The notes beneath the pieces are model-generated. The model saw nothing but the letters and a program-made list of their open reading frames with translations. It was not told where the DNA came from and made no database searches. Both the position numbers and the translations under genes were made by a program. A stretch of 64,000 nucleotides of DNA from Saccharicrinis fermentans DSM 9555 = JCM 21142. Lineage in GTDB: Bacteria; Bacteroidota; Bacteroidia; Bacteroidales; Marinilabiliaceae. Numbering within the stretch: the stretch's first letter is position 1; every line of letters starts with the position of its first letter. The stretch lies in NCBI RefSeq assembly GCF_000517085.1, contig NZ_KI912107.1, forward strand, positions 4,833,980 through 4,897,979, in the 5' to 3' direction. This document shows positions 24,620 through 33,465 of the stretch, one piece after another.

Positions 24620-25615
24620 CTATTCTATGAGTGAGGTGCAATCAGCATATCTTTCTTTTATTGTGTCCAGACATTCGTGAACTTCTTGTGCTGTATTGGC
24701 TCTGAGCATCTTTATTTTTAAATCTCTGAAATCACGTAAGCCCTTGAAGGTAATGGCTAAGTGACGACGCATATGAAGTATACCTCTTCTTTCTCCCAGC
24801 CATTCTGTACTGTTGTTAAGATGTTCGCGAATCATCTCAACATGTTCAGGTATTGCTGGGGTATCTAGTAGTTGCCCATGATCCAGAAAATGGCGTATCT
24901 CTCTGAAAATCCAAGGTCTGCCAATGGAGGATCGACCAATCATTAATCCATCAACACCATATCTATCTAGGTATAGTCTTGCTTTTTGTGGACTGCTAAG
25001 GTCGCCGTTCCCAATGATAGGGATATGCATTCGCGGGTTGTTTTTCACATCCCCAATTAGTGACCAATCGGCTTCTCCATTATACATCTGAGCGCGTGTT
25101 CTGCCATGGATGGTGAGTGCTTTGATACCTGCGTCTTGCAGTCTCTCGGCAACTTCAACAATGATTTTTGAATCCTCGTCCCAGCCTAAACGCGTTTTAA
25201 CGGTCACTGGCAGTTTGACAGCACGTACAATTTTTGCGGTCATCTCAATCATTTTGGGAATATCCCTGAGCATACCGGATCCAGCTCCTTTGGTGGCTAT
25301 CTTTTTTACTGGACAGCCGAAGTTAATATCTATTAGTTCAGGACCTGCTTGTTCTGCTATCTTAGCTGCCTCTACCATGGCTTCAATATCTTTACCATAT
25401 AGTTGAATGCCTACAGGGCGTTCCTGAACGAATATCTTAAGTTTACGTTGTGTTTTCTCGATGCTGCGCACCAGTGCATCTGCAGAAACAAATTCTGTAT
25501 ACATCAAATCAGCACCATATTTTTTGCATAACAAGCGAAATGAAGGATCTGTAACATCTTCCATTGGTGCCAATAATAAGGGTTCCTTTCTCAGTTCTAA
25601 ATTTCCTATCTTCAC
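24620..25615 (-). CDS. dusB: tRNA-dihydrouridine synthase (DusB-like)
   Basis: A 331-residue FMN-dependent enzyme reducing uridine to dihydrouridine in tRNA D loops. Motifs: LAPMEDVTDPSFR (FMN site, residue 15 on), INFGCPVKK with the catalytic Cys101, TVKTRLGWD, HGRTRAQMY, IPIIGNGDLSS and GLMIGRSSIGRPW. The last residues of its start overlap the stop of the upstream TlpA-like gene by one base, so the two are probably co-transcribed. Bacteroidota usually encode a single DusB-type enzyme. Confidence 0.92.
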   Translation of the reverse strand: MKIGNLELRKEPLLLAPMEDVTDPSFRLLCKKYGADLMYTEFVSADALVRSIEKTQRKLKIFVQERPVGIQLYGKDIEAMVEAAKIAEQAGPELIDINFGCPVKKIATKGAGSGMLRDIPKMIEMTAKIVRAVKLPVTVKTRLGWDEDSKIIVEVAERLQDAGIKALTIHGRTRAQMYNGEADWSLIGDVKNNPRMHIPIIGNGDLSSPQKARLYLDRYGVDGLMIGRSSIGRPWIFREIRHFLDHGQLLDTPAIPEHVEMIREHLNNSTEWLGERRGILHMRRHLAITFKGLRDFRDLKIKMLRANTAQEVHECLDTIKERYADCTSLIE

Positions 25616-26217
25616 TATTCTGCTATTAATTTTTCTAACAATGCCTTTGATTTATCACTGTCCCATTGTGCAGCACCCTTTTTATTTACAACCACTTCTC
25701 CTTTTTTAGAGATGATATAGGTGGCCGGAATGCTTTTGGAGTATAGTAACCTGGGAATTTCGTCCATATATGTGTGTGCCGGTATGTGATATCCTTTTTT
25801 TTCGAAAAAAGCCTGTATCGTACTGCTTTTTTCGTTGCTGATTAGCACAAATTCAACTTGATTGTGATATTGTTGGTAAAGTGCATCTATGGAGCCTAAC
25901 TCTGCAACGCAAGGGGGACACCATGTGGCCCATAGATTTAAAAAAATGACCTTCCCTTTTAAGTCTGCAAAGTGCTGAGTTTGTCCCTGTAAATCGCGAT
26001 AGCGCCAATCGTAGTCCTGTTGGCCTAATTGTGTCTTGTTTTTCGACTCCTTGGGAGAACTCATGGTATGGCGAATGACAAATGATTTGATGCTTGTTCG
26101 TGTTGTTGGATTGATCATGGCAATCAATAAAAGCAAAAATAAAAAGTCGAGGACGATACCTGCCTTACTTTTTCTGCTTTTGTATTTATTCCATTGCAAT
26201 TGTATGAAATTCTTCAT
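25615..26217 (-). CDS. TlpA-like membrane-anchored thioredoxin
   Basis: A 200-residue protein with an N-terminal membrane helix (about 21-36) and a periplasm-facing thioredoxin fold of the AhpC/TSA-Redoxin type. The active site is WATWCPPC (Cys100 and Cys103), followed by a cis-proline in SIPATYII. It is likely a thiol-disulfide reductase for cytochrome c maturation or repair of exported proteins. Upstream gene of the dusB pair. Confidence 0.88.
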   Translation of the reverse strand: MKNFIQLQWNKYKSRKSKAGIVLDFLFLLLLIAMINPTTRTSIKSFVIRHTMSSPKESKNKTQLGQQDYDWRYRDLQGQTQHFADLKGKVIFLNLWATWCPPCVAELGSIDALYQQYHNQVEFVLISNEKSSTIQAFFEKKGYHIPAHTYMDEIPRLLYSKSIPATYIISKKGEVVVNKKGAAQWDSDKSKALLEKLIAE

Positions 26218-26283
26218 GAGTCTATATTGTTAGCGAACGTTCTTTGTGCCCAAATTGTTTATATACTGGATGATTGATGTCGG

Positions 26284-26952
26284 TTAAATTCTTCTGAATG
26301 TTAACCAAACAGGCCATTTTATGCTTTTGTAACTACGTCCGGTTGTGCTGGTAATGATCATTTGTATGGTTTTGTATTTCTCCAGATCTGCAATGCTGGA
26401 ATAGAATTTTTGAGCATCAATGTTAAATTTATGTCCTGTTCCGGGAGTGAGTGTGATGGGAAAATAATTTTGGCCACCAATATTTTTAATAATAAACTCT
26501 CTTTTTTGATTTCCGTTAAAAAAAGCCAAAGTTGGATTGTTGAATGAAATGGATTCACGCGTGCGGTTAATGAGTAATACCTTTAAAACAAGATGACCTG
26601 TGGCTTTTTGTTTAGCATAGTCGACTTTAAAAATGACTACTTTGGGAAAAAGCTTCTCTAACCAGCCGTATCTTTGTGCTACAAAAAAGCCAAGAATCAC
26701 GACAGCCATCAGTAGTATAGTGGTGAAATCAGTCTGGGGTTTCGGCGTGGGTTCGCCCTGTGATGTTTCTTGTGGAGTGTCTTTGTCGTCTGGTGAGATA
26801 GTGAGATCCTTTGTCTGTGACTCAATAGTGCGTTGGGGCGGAAGTGCTCCCCGACTGCAGATCTGGAGCATTAATACAGTCCCCAGTAATACATATATAA
26901 CCACCCTGTTTTTCTTCACAAAGGCGGTAAAATCTTTTATTTGCTTGTTCAT
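26284..26952 (-). CDS. Membrane protein of unknown function
   Basis: A 222-residue protein with two membrane helices: about 14-31 (VVIYVLLGTVLMLQICSRG) and about 77-93 (TTILLMAVVILGFFVAQRYG). A proline/threonine-rich linker lies between them. The C-terminal 120-residue domain is probably beta-rich (LVLKVLLINRTRESISFNN), resembling LEA-type or immunoglobulin-like domains. No named family is recognised. Its start overlaps the previous gene's stop by 4 bases (ATGA), so the two form an operon. Confidence 0.65.
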   Translation of the reverse strand: MNKQIKDFTAFVKKNRVVIYVLLGTVLMLQICSRGALPPQRTIESQTKDLTISPDDKDTPQETSQGEPTPKPQTDFTTILLMAVVILGFFVAQRYGWLEKLFPKVVIFKVDYAKQKATGHLVLKVLLINRTRESISFNNPTLAFFNGNQKREFIIKNIGGQNYFPITLTPGTGHKFNIDAQKFYSSIADLEKYKTIQMIITSTTGRSYKSIKWPVWLTFRRI

Positions 26953-27344
26953 TGTTTTTTTGGCTCAATTTTTTGAGGGAATGGGAGTAGTCCTTTGTAA
27001 TTAATATAAAATTCACCACCAGAAACAGGCTTGGCCATTTCTGCATCTGTTTGACCATTGGCGTTGGCAATGCCCACACTGGCATACCAACACGTGGCTT
27101 TGTGCTTCTTGCCAAGCTCTTGTACCTGGTTGATTACCTCAGGTAAGATAATGCCCATGTCGGGATAGTAGCCTGATTTGACTACCACCATATGGAATTG
27201 ATCGTCTTTTTTTGCCAGAATTTGTGGGTTCACGTCTAGTTCTTTTCTCACGTTAAGAACTTCGTATCCTTTGTCCACCATGTCTTTATACACCACCTTA
27301 ATTCCTAGAAAATGTAATTCTTCTAGGTTCATCACATCTGCCAT
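26949..27344 (-). CDS. Unknown soluble protein coupled to the downstream membrane protein
   Basis: A 131-residue soluble protein with an alpha/beta look: a charged N-terminal helix (LEELHFLGIKVVYKDMVDKG), a central strand FHMVVVKSGYY and a helix LPEVINQVQELGKKHKA. No active-site motif is recognised. The stop overlaps the start of the membrane protein gene by 4 bases, suggesting that the two act together. The 248 bases upstream contain no gene. Confidence 0.6.
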   Translation of the reverse strand: MADVMNLEELHFLGIKVVYKDMVDKGYEVLNVRKELDVNPQILAKKDDQFHMVVVKSGYYPDMGIILPEVINQVQELGKKHKATCWYASVGIANANGQTDAEMAKPVSGGEFYINYKGLLPFPQKIEPKKQ

Positions 27345-27592
27345 TGCTTTGTTTTTTTTAGGACGCTAAAATGCAAAAATTAATGCACCTAGGCAAGGGA
27401 TTAAATAGCCGTACTGGTCTGACCTTTTCATAAAAAATCTATTGTGAATATAAACTGCTTTGTCTTTATTCTTTTCTTGTTATATTTTTATTTCTATAAT
27501 TTAAGAACTAATCAGATTGACTGATATGTGACGAAAGTATGCTGACTGATATTTTAATAAGTATCTTTTGCTGTTTGTGGGTTTAAAGGTTG

Positions 27593-28306
27593 TCAATGTC
27601 CTATCTCAAATAGAAAGGTGGTATTGGGATATTCAATGGCAAAGTTATTTTCAAGAACTGTTCTTATTTTGTTTAATTCGTGCATGAAATTTTCTGATAA
27701 TTGTCCACCAAATTTATCTATTTGCAACGTAAATTTAAATTGGCGGTTCTTATGCTTTTGAACGTTGTTAGCGGTGTCATAAATTAAACGCTGAATATCG
27801 AACAATAGTCGTTCTTCATTCATATGACCTATCAGAAAAGCGATGCTGGGTTTTTTAGCTGTGTTCTCTTTTGTTTCAATGGCATTACAGGAACTCTCTT
27901 CGTAGTCAGGTGCTTCTGTGAGGTAAAAAATATTGTCCTCTAAGTTGCTGAATTCAAGTCCTCCAAGGGGTTGGAGATTTTCTTTATTGACTAATTGAAA
28001 ATAGACCAATCCCTTATCGAAATATTTGCTATATCCTTTATAAAGAAAATAATGTATTTCCTGATCTTTTTGCTGGTTACTTACAAAGTCGGTTATTACA
28101 AAGGCTTCTGACTCATATTGTTTTAAGGTTGTTGTTACAAATTCATTGGTAAAAGCATCCATCTCTAAATCTACTTCATTGCCAAAATTGGAACGAAGAA
28201 GTAATTTGTTTTTGGTGTGCAGGTCGTTCATGTTTTCTTCCAGCAACAGAAGGTTTGCTTTTTTTACCATTTTCTTTAAAATAATGGCTGCTTCTAGATA
28301 AGTCAT
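27593..28306 (-). CDS. Unknown cytoplasmic protein
   Basis: A 237-residue acidic protein without signal peptide or membrane helix. The N-terminal helix is basic (ILKKMVKKANLLLLEEN). The rest alternates strands and helices, with a cysteine-containing acidic stretch (DYEESSCNAIETKEN) near the middle. No family is recognised. It is flanked by gaps of about 250 and 180 bases and divergent from the ModF-like ATPase gene, so it appears to be monocistronic. Confidence 0.6.
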   Translation of the reverse strand: MTYLEAAIILKKMVKKANLLLLEENMNDLHTKNKLLLRSNFGNEVDLEMDAFTNEFVTTTLKQYESEAFVITDFVSNQQKDQEIHYFLYKGYSKYFDKGLVYFQLVNKENLQPLGGLEFSNLEDNIFYLTEAPDYEESSCNAIETKENTAKKPSIAFLIGHMNEERLLFDIQRLIYDTANNVQKHKNRQFKFTLQIDKFGGQLSENFMHELNKIRTVLENNFAIEYPNTTFLFEIGH

Positions 28307-28450
28307 AGGATTTAATTCATTTGTGTTGTATGTGATTTCAAAAATATTAAAAAATAGCTGATGTGGGGGTGTTTTTGTTGGGGTAATAGCTTAAAAAAAT
28401 ATAAAAATAATATGGATGTGGTAAGAACTGTTTTAAAATTAGATTTTTGT

Positions 28451-28458
28451 TAGATTTG
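28451..28458 (+). promoter_or_regulatory. Predicted -7 element of the ModF-like gene
   Basis: TAGATTTG matches TAnnTTTG, 26 bases before the TTG start; no clear -33 box at the usual distance. Confidence 0.4.
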
Positions 28459-28484
28459 AATCCGAAATAAAATAGTAGCGCGTT

Positions 28485-29711
28485 TTGAAACATTATGCCA
28501 TAGAGTGTCTAAATATGAAAGGTGTTTGGATGCAGAACTTGTTAAAGGGGAAAGCTGAAATAGAGTCCCTGAGGAATAAATCCGGATTGTTGTTTTCGAC
28601 TATAACCTTGGATAAAATCATAGAGGAGGAGACCAGGCACGATAAGTATTTATTGTCAGATGGTTCAGGAAGGAGTATTCGGACTTATAGTAGTGGGGAG
28701 CAACGCAAAGCATTGCTCAAATATCAAATGGAGCAGAAACCAGATTTTTTGGTCCTGGATAATCCTTTCGACTGTCTGGATGTGGAGTCTGTGGATCAGT
28801 TAAAACAGGCGTTGACAGTCGCAGCGCAGTCTTTACCAATCATCCAGGTGTTTAAGCGACATAAAGATATTTTGCCTTTTGTGACGCATGTTTTGATGCT
28901 TGATCACGACCAATTGAGTGAGGTATGTGCCATTGATAAATATGTTTTGCAGTTTTCCTCTGGAAAAAAAGCCAGACTGAGAAATGGAATCCCGGCTGCG
29001 CCAAAGGCTTATAAAAATGTGCCCGATGTACTTGTTGAGCTAAGGGATGTGCAAGTTAGTTATGATGGTAGAATGATAGTGAATAAGATCAATTGGTGTG
29101 TGCGAAGAGGTGAGTTTTGGCATTTGAAGGGTCCCAACGGTTCTGGTAAGACTACTCTGTTAAGTATGATTTATGGTGATAATCCCAAGGCTTTTGGGCA
29201 GGAGCTTTACTTGTTTGGAGCCAAAAAAGGTAGTGGAGAGAGTGTATGGGAAATCAAGGAGAAGATGGGTTATTTTACCCCATCTCTGACAACTCTTTTT
29301 CCTGGTAATCATAGTGTTGAACAGATGATTATATCGGGTCTGGTGGATAGTGTTGGTTTGTATTTAAAACCAAGCGACCAGCAAAGGCATATGGCGCGAG
29401 AGTGGTTGGAAGTATTGAACTTGACAGATAAGAAAGAAATGTCTTTTGGTAGTTTGTCGCAAGTTGATCAGCGTTTGGTGTTAATTGCGCGGGCCATGAT
29501 AAAACATCCTCCCTTGCTTATTTTGGACGAACCTTCTACCGGCTTGGATGATTATAGTGCATCTCTGATGGTGGAGTTGATTAATATAATTGCTGCAGAA
29601 AGTGATAGTGCAATCATATATGTGTCGCACAGAAAAGAAGAAGGGTTGGATGCCCAATATACGTTTGAATTGAAGAAGGGAGATAGCGGTTCTGTCGGTG
29701 TGATGTATTAA
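28485..29711 (+). CDS. ModF-like duplicated ABC ATPase with P-loop missing in the first half
   Basis: A 408-residue protein of two ABC ATPase halves without membrane domain, as in ModF/PhrA. The second half is complete: Walker A GPNGSGKTTLLSM, signature-like FGSLSQVDQR, Walker B LLILDEPSTGLDD, H-loop SHR. The first half has a signature (YSSGEQRKALLKY) and Walker B (FLVLDNPFDCLD) but no Walker A, and at about 490 residues ModF is longer. The start is TTG 28485, 26 bases after a TAnnTTTG box; ATG 28515 is the alternative. Function of the family is uncertain. Confidence 0.75.
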   Translation: MKHYAIECLNMKGVWMQNLLKGKAEIESLRNKSGLLFSTITLDKIIEEETRHDKYLLSDGSGRSIRTYSSGEQRKALLKYQMEQKPDFLVLDNPFDCLDVESVDQLKQALTVAAQSLPIIQVFKRHKDILPFVTHVLMLDHDQLSEVCAIDKYVLQFSSGKKARLRNGIPAAPKAYKNVPDVLVELRDVQVSYDGRMIVNKINWCVRRGEFWHLKGPNGSGKTTLLSMIYGDNPKAFGQELYLFGAKKGSGESVWEIKEKMGYFTPSLTTLFPGNHSVEQMIISGLVDSVGLYLKPSDQQRHMAREWLEVLNLTDKKEMSFGSLSQVDQRLVLIARAMIKHPPLLILDEPSTGLDDYSASLMVELINIIAAESDSAIIYVSHRKEEGLDAQYTFELKKGDSGSVGVMY

Positions 29712-29769
29712 AGTATTCGTTTTTAACACCGTTTAATATTTTTTTGTATCGCTTCACTTAAATATATAC

Positions 29770-29868
29770 TACATTTGCAATGTAGATTTTTTTTCATAGA
29801 TTTAGATTTGGTTAACAAAGCTGATTTTAAGGGTAAAAGGATAGATGTTTCCATCTATCCTTTTTTTT
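29770..29868 (+). ncRNA. Candidate small RNA (promoter and terminator without ORF)
   Basis: TACATTTG (29770-29777) matches the Bacteroidota -7 box; the nearest TTTG lies 23 bases upstream, a poor spacing. About 57 bases later a strong intrinsic terminator begins, and no start codon with a sensible frame lies between them. A transcript of roughly 85 nt is predicted. Alternatively the hairpin terminates the ModF-like gene, 124 bases upstream, and the -7 match is chance. Confidence 0.4.
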
Positions 29869-29869
29869 T
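29835..29869 (+). terminator. Intrinsic terminator
   Basis: GGATAGATG and CATCTATCC pair around a TTTC loop, extended by A-T pairs, followed by nine T. Confidence 0.88.
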
Positions 29870-30005
29870 GTGCCGTGCATGGTAAATAACTAGATGATGC
29901 AAGTTCATTATGGGGGTTTGTAGTAGCCAACGGATCACGCCAAAGGTTGGTGCTGTTAAAAAAAGTATTTATTTAGCTGTTAAATAGAAATAGCTAAAAT
30001 AAATT

Positions 30006-30065
30006 GAGAAAGAAGAACTATCATCGGAGCTACTGGCTCTATTCTTACCAGAAGGGATATTAAGT
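30006..30065 (+). pseudogene. N-terminal fragment of an ISAon1-like transposase
   Basis: Twenty codons read EKEELSSELLALFLPEGILS, like the start of ISAon1-type transposases (LLxLxLPEGxL). The frame then runs into GTTGTTAAG-type low-complexity sequence. Confidence 0.4.
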
Positions 30066-30216
30066 TGTGGAGTTGTTAAGGTGGCGAGTTGAAGGGTATA
30101 AGGTTTAGAGTGTGAGCTTGGGGGTGTTTTTCAATCTATGGAGTATCTTCAATGAAAATATAGAGTGTGATAATTTTCCATAAGCATATTCGATAATTTC
30201 TAATCTTGAAAACAAA

Positions 30217-30360
30217 TTCAAGTAAAACATAGAGTGTGACAACGTATCCATAACCATATTCAATAACTCTCAATGAATAATCCCCATTTAAACACACAGC
30301 AATCAGTAAGAAGTCTGCAGGGTTGGCCAGAACAATAGCCCCGTGGCCGGCGTCGGCGAG
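30217..30360 (+). repeat. Intergenic repeat, copy A (partial)
   Basis: An AT-rich part (TTCAAGTAAAACATAGAG..., ACCATATTCAATAACTCTC..., AATAATCCCCATTTAAA) is followed from 30325 by GGCCAGAACAATAG and a GC-rich start (GTGGCCGGCG). After about 30360 the similarity to the other copies ends. Confidence 0.7.
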
Positions 30361-30485
30361 AATCTTGAGGGTGGCGAGTTGTTATAGTTGTTAAGTTGAT
30401 GGAATTGGCGAGCTGGTAAAGATGTTAGCTTGTTAGCTTATTAGGTTGGTGAGCTGGTAAAGTCGTGTAGTTGTTGAGTTGTGTC
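30360..30485 (+). repeat. Degenerate GTTGTTAAG/GAGCTGGTAAAG low-complexity repeat
   Basis: Irregular repetition of G/T-rich words such as GGCGAGTTGTTA, GAGCTGGTAAAG (twice) and TGTTAGCTTGTTAGC. A similar shorter run lies at 30068-30100. No coding potential. Confidence 0.5.
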
Positions 30486-30630
30486 TCTCAGGTATTGCAA
30501 GCTTTCTTTTTTAATAGAACTTCAAGTACAGCATAGAAGTTCTCAATTATAAAATCTATATTTAAGCTCTTTCATCCAAAGGATATCTTCTATTTATATA
30601 CAAAATTATCAGTTAAAAGACCGTAGGGCA

Positions 30631-30754
30631 GGCCAGAACAATAGTCCCGGGGCCGGCGGTGGCGAGAGAGTTTCAAGGGCGCACTTGAGGTGGTTGTGCG
30701 CCGGACGGAATTGGAGCTCGATGCCGGGGAGGTAGTGATCTATTGTTCTAGACC
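30631..30754 (+). repeat. GC-rich hairpin repeat, copy B
   Basis: A 124-base unit bounded by the inverted words AGAACAATAG and CTATTGTTCT. It contains an inner stem GGCGCAC (30678-30684) / GTGCGCC (30696-30702). It is strongly GC-rich against an AT-rich surround. Nearly identical to 33577-33698. Confidence 0.8.
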
Positions 30755-30886
30755 TTTTTGGTTCTTTTTATGGCAATGATAAAAAGAACATATATAGAAA
30801 TATTAAAAGCAAGCATGAAAATAGCAAATTTAAAACCATCAATTTTTCGTAACAGTAAACCATCATTCTACAATAAAAAATATATT

Positions 30887-30943
30887 AATCAACCCTCTGA
30901 TTGTTGAGGGAGCTTAGCGACCGAGGCAATCAGAGGGTTGATT
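30887..30943. repeat. 17-bp inverted repeat at the istB 3' end
   Basis: AATCAACCCTCTGATTG (30887-30903) and CAATCAGAGGGTTGATT (30927-30943) are perfect inverted copies with a 23-base spacer. The right arm covers the istB stop codon. It may be a terminator shielding the IS from, or isolating, outside transcription. Confidence 0.75.
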
Positions 30944-31691
30944 GCTGCTCGAAGATTGTTTTTCTGTTTTCCATTCTGTAACTTTTACCTTCGAGTTTTA
31001 CAACTTCACATTTAAACAATAATCTATCTAACAAAGCAGTTGCCAAGACTTCATCATCGAGCATTTCTGCCCATTGCTGAGGGGATTTGTTTGTTGTGAT
31101 TATTACAGACGTTTGTTCGTGCAGATGATTTATCAGGTTGAAAAATGCAACTGCTTCATGTTTCTTAATAGGAAAAAGCATTATATCGTCTATAGCCACT
31201 AAATGAGCCTTTAAAAGACGATTATAAGTGTTAAGCGCACCAGATATCATTTCTTTCATTTTTAACACCGTTATTAGTTCCTCCATTGTGATAAAGTAAG
31301 CTTTATGACCAGATTTTACAGCATCGTTAATCAGTCCTGCCGCCACATACGTTTTTCCTGTTCCTGAGGGGCCCATTAGTATCAGGTTATAATTTTGTTC
31401 CATCCATAATAATTCCCGTAATTGTTTCAGTTGAGGCACAGTCATACCATTTGCCATGTTAAAGTCATACTTGTCCAGGTTGTGATCTTTGGGTAATCGG
31501 GCTAATTTCATTCTCCTGTCAAGATCTGTTTTCTTTCTGTGCTGCACCTCTCTTTGCAAGAGCTGTAATGCAAATTCCTGATAAGATGGTTTATCTATCT
31601 GTGCCTGATGAAGCACTGCTTCTGGTTCGTTTTTCATCTTTGTTAGCCGTAAAATATCGGCATAGTTTTTAATTTGATCTAATAGCTTCAT
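30930..31691 (-). CDS. istB: IS21-family helper ATPase IstB
   Basis: A 253-residue AAA+ ATPase of the DnaC/IstB family that loads target DNA and activates IstA. Walker A MGPSGTGKTYVA and Walker B LVAIDDIMLFP are intact, with the sensor stretch VIITTNKSP. The N-terminal helical domain (YADILRLTKM, then QEFALQLLQREVQHR) is standard. It starts 3 bases after istA ends. Full length for the family. Confidence 0.93.
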   Translation of the reverse strand: MKLLDQIKNYADILRLTKMKNEPEAVLHQAQIDKPSYQEFALQLLQREVQHRKKTDLDRRMKLARLPKDHNLDKYDFNMANGMTVPQLKQLRELLWMEQNYNLILMGPSGTGKTYVAAGLINDAVKSGHKAYFITMEELITVLKMKEMISGALNTYNRLLKAHLVAIDDIMLFPIKKHEAVAFFNLINHLHEQTSVIITTNKSPQQWAEMLDDEVLATALLDRLLFKCEVVKLEGKSYRMENRKTIFEQQSTL

Positions 31692-31694
31692 TTT

Positions 31695-33254
31695 CTAATT
31701 CATTATTGATTCATATTCATTGATATCACTTTTCTGAGGTTGCATATCAGCATTTTGTTGCTTATTCAGATTGCCGGTTTCTATACAAACATTGTGTTTT
31801 ACATTCTTTAGAGCTTGCTCATTTTCAAAATAATTCAGAACTTCGGCGAAACGATTGGCATTTAGTATCTGATTTTCATAACAGTAAAGCAGGGCTAAGT
31901 TGATTATTTCCTGAGATGAACTTTCAATGTTCTTTTGTATAACTCGGAGATTATCATGAAAATACCGGGGTTTATCTTTCTCTATTGCTGCCAAATATTG
32001 TTCGGCTTGAGGAATATATCTTAAGCTTTCAAAAACCAGCTCATAGGTTTTTTGCAGAGTCTTTGACTTTTCCCTTGCATGGTCATTATTTTTAATAATC
32101 CGACCTGTATCTAAAGACAGCTCATGTGTGGCCAGCAACTGGTTATCAATCGTATAAAAGAAACGCTTCATTTCTTTTTCTTCCAGTAAAACATTGGCAC
32201 CCCTGTCTTGATATGTACCCAAAGGCAAGCTGTAGTAATTACTTCGATAAAGTACCGTGTTATCTTTTCTCACAGGATATATCGGCAAGTTTAAAAATGG
32301 TTTTTCCGGTTTTCCACTATAAGTCAGCAGGTATTGCTTTTCTTTTTCCCACTCTTGCTTTGGAATACGCCTGGTTGTACCATGTATCTTCGCATTTCCA
32401 GTGCGATCAAGCCATTGTAAAACTTCTTTTTGCAACCTGTCAATATCTTGGAATACTCTTCCTTTCAGATAATTGTGTTTTACGTATTTTACTACATTTT
32501 CAACTTTTCCTTTGCTTTCAGGGTCAGCTTTTCTGCAAAATATTACCTCAAAGGGATGTGCATTTGTAAACTGCATAAATCCATCAGTAAGAAGAACATC
32601 GCCAAGATTTTCATCTTTTACAAAAACACGATCCTGATCGTAGATTATTCGACGGGGGATTCCCTCAAAATATTCGAATGCCAGTTCATGTGCATAATTT
32701 GCTGTCTCTGTAGTAAATGGTATTCGTTGACAGTAAACAAACTTTTGTCGGGAACGGGAAAGTACCATTGTAAAAAAGTAAATCTTAATTCTGCCACTTC
32801 CACTACTAAGCATTCGGTATGATCCAAAATCTACTTGTGCCTCTTCTCCATATTCTGTTTCGGGAAGCTTCTCGTATTGGCGTGGAAGTTTCTCTTTATG
32901 TTTGGGTATATTTTGTTCCTTTCTTACTGTTTGAACAAAATTATAGACTGTTTTACTACTTACATTCGGCAGATCAGAATAATGTTCTTTTAATCTATCT
33001 TCAATCTGAGCTGCTGATAAATAGGGGCCTCTCTCCAGTAATTCTTTGACAAAATTATAATACTCATTTAGTTTTTTTGGCATTCGCCGTGGAGTACTAA
33101 TCCATGCTAGAAATTGTGCTTCGCTCATGGAAAGGTATTTACGTACAGTTCCCCTGTCGATACCTAACTCTAATTTGATTTGACTTTGGTTTAGTCCTTG
33201 TGATGATAATTCTTTAACTTTGTACCACATAAAAAATTTTTTGTTTTTATTCAT
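31695..33254 (-). CDS. istA: IS21-family transposase IstA
   Basis: A 519-residue DDE transposase. The N-terminal helix-turn-helix (LSSQGLNQSQIKLELGIDRG) is followed by a second DNA-binding segment. The catalytic core shows the first aspartate in EAQVDFG, the second in IIYDQDR and the glutamate in DPESKGKVENVVKY. A C-terminal beta domain follows (VLYRSNYYSLPLGTYQ). Complete and uninterrupted, paired with istB, so the element is potentially active. Confidence 0.93.
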   Translation of the reverse strand: MNKNKKFFMWYKVKELSSQGLNQSQIKLELGIDRGTVRKYLSMSEAQFLAWISTPRRMPKKLNEYYNFVKELLERGPYLSAAQIEDRLKEHYSDLPNVSSKTVYNFVQTVRKEQNIPKHKEKLPRQYEKLPETEYGEEAQVDFGSYRMLSSGSGRIKIYFFTMVLSRSRQKFVYCQRIPFTTETANYAHELAFEYFEGIPRRIIYDQDRVFVKDENLGDVLLTDGFMQFTNAHPFEVIFCRKADPESKGKVENVVKYVKHNYLKGRVFQDIDRLQKEVLQWLDRTGNAKIHGTTRRIPKQEWEKEKQYLLTYSGKPEKPFLNLPIYPVRKDNTVLYRSNYYSLPLGTYQDRGANVLLEEKEMKRFFYTIDNQLLATHELSLDTGRIIKNNDHAREKSKTLQKTYELVFESLRYIPQAEQYLAAIEKDKPRYFHDNLRVIQKNIESSSQEIINLALLYCYENQILNANRFAEVLNYFENEQALKNVKHNVCIETGNLNKQQNADMQPQKSDINEYESIMN

Positions 33255-33465
33255 AGCCTTCTTCGTTTCTGTTTTGCAACTTAAAGATGAAGGCTATTTT
33301 TGTCTTTACAAATGATGATTTTCAATTGCGAAAATTTGATGGTACAAAGTTTCTATTTACACCGAATAAAAAGAACATATCAATAAGCAGCAAGAGCAAG
33401 GAGTGTATTAAAAGAATCAATCTATCCTCTCTATACAGAAACAATATTTTCAATTTAATAAATGC

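Larger units (their letters stand above)
30816..33361 (-). mobile_element. IS21-family insertion sequence (istA-istB)
   Basis: Two complete genes, istA and istB, lie on the minus strand between inverted ends. The left end TGAAAATAG...ACCATCAATTTTTCG (30816-30871) matches the reverse complement of the right end TGTAAATAG...ACCATCAAATTTTCG (33361-33311). The TGT terminus fits IS21. No 4-8 bp target duplication is evident, but a 15-base direct repeat ATAAAAAGAACATAT flanks it at 30779-30793 and 33366-33380. Probably recent, since both genes are open. Confidence 0.8.

Noticed and set aside
30631-30754. Group II intron, retron or diversity-generating template for the GC-rich repeat
   Set aside because: No reverse transcriptase gene or domain V-like motif is nearby; the unit is a short hairpin repeat only.
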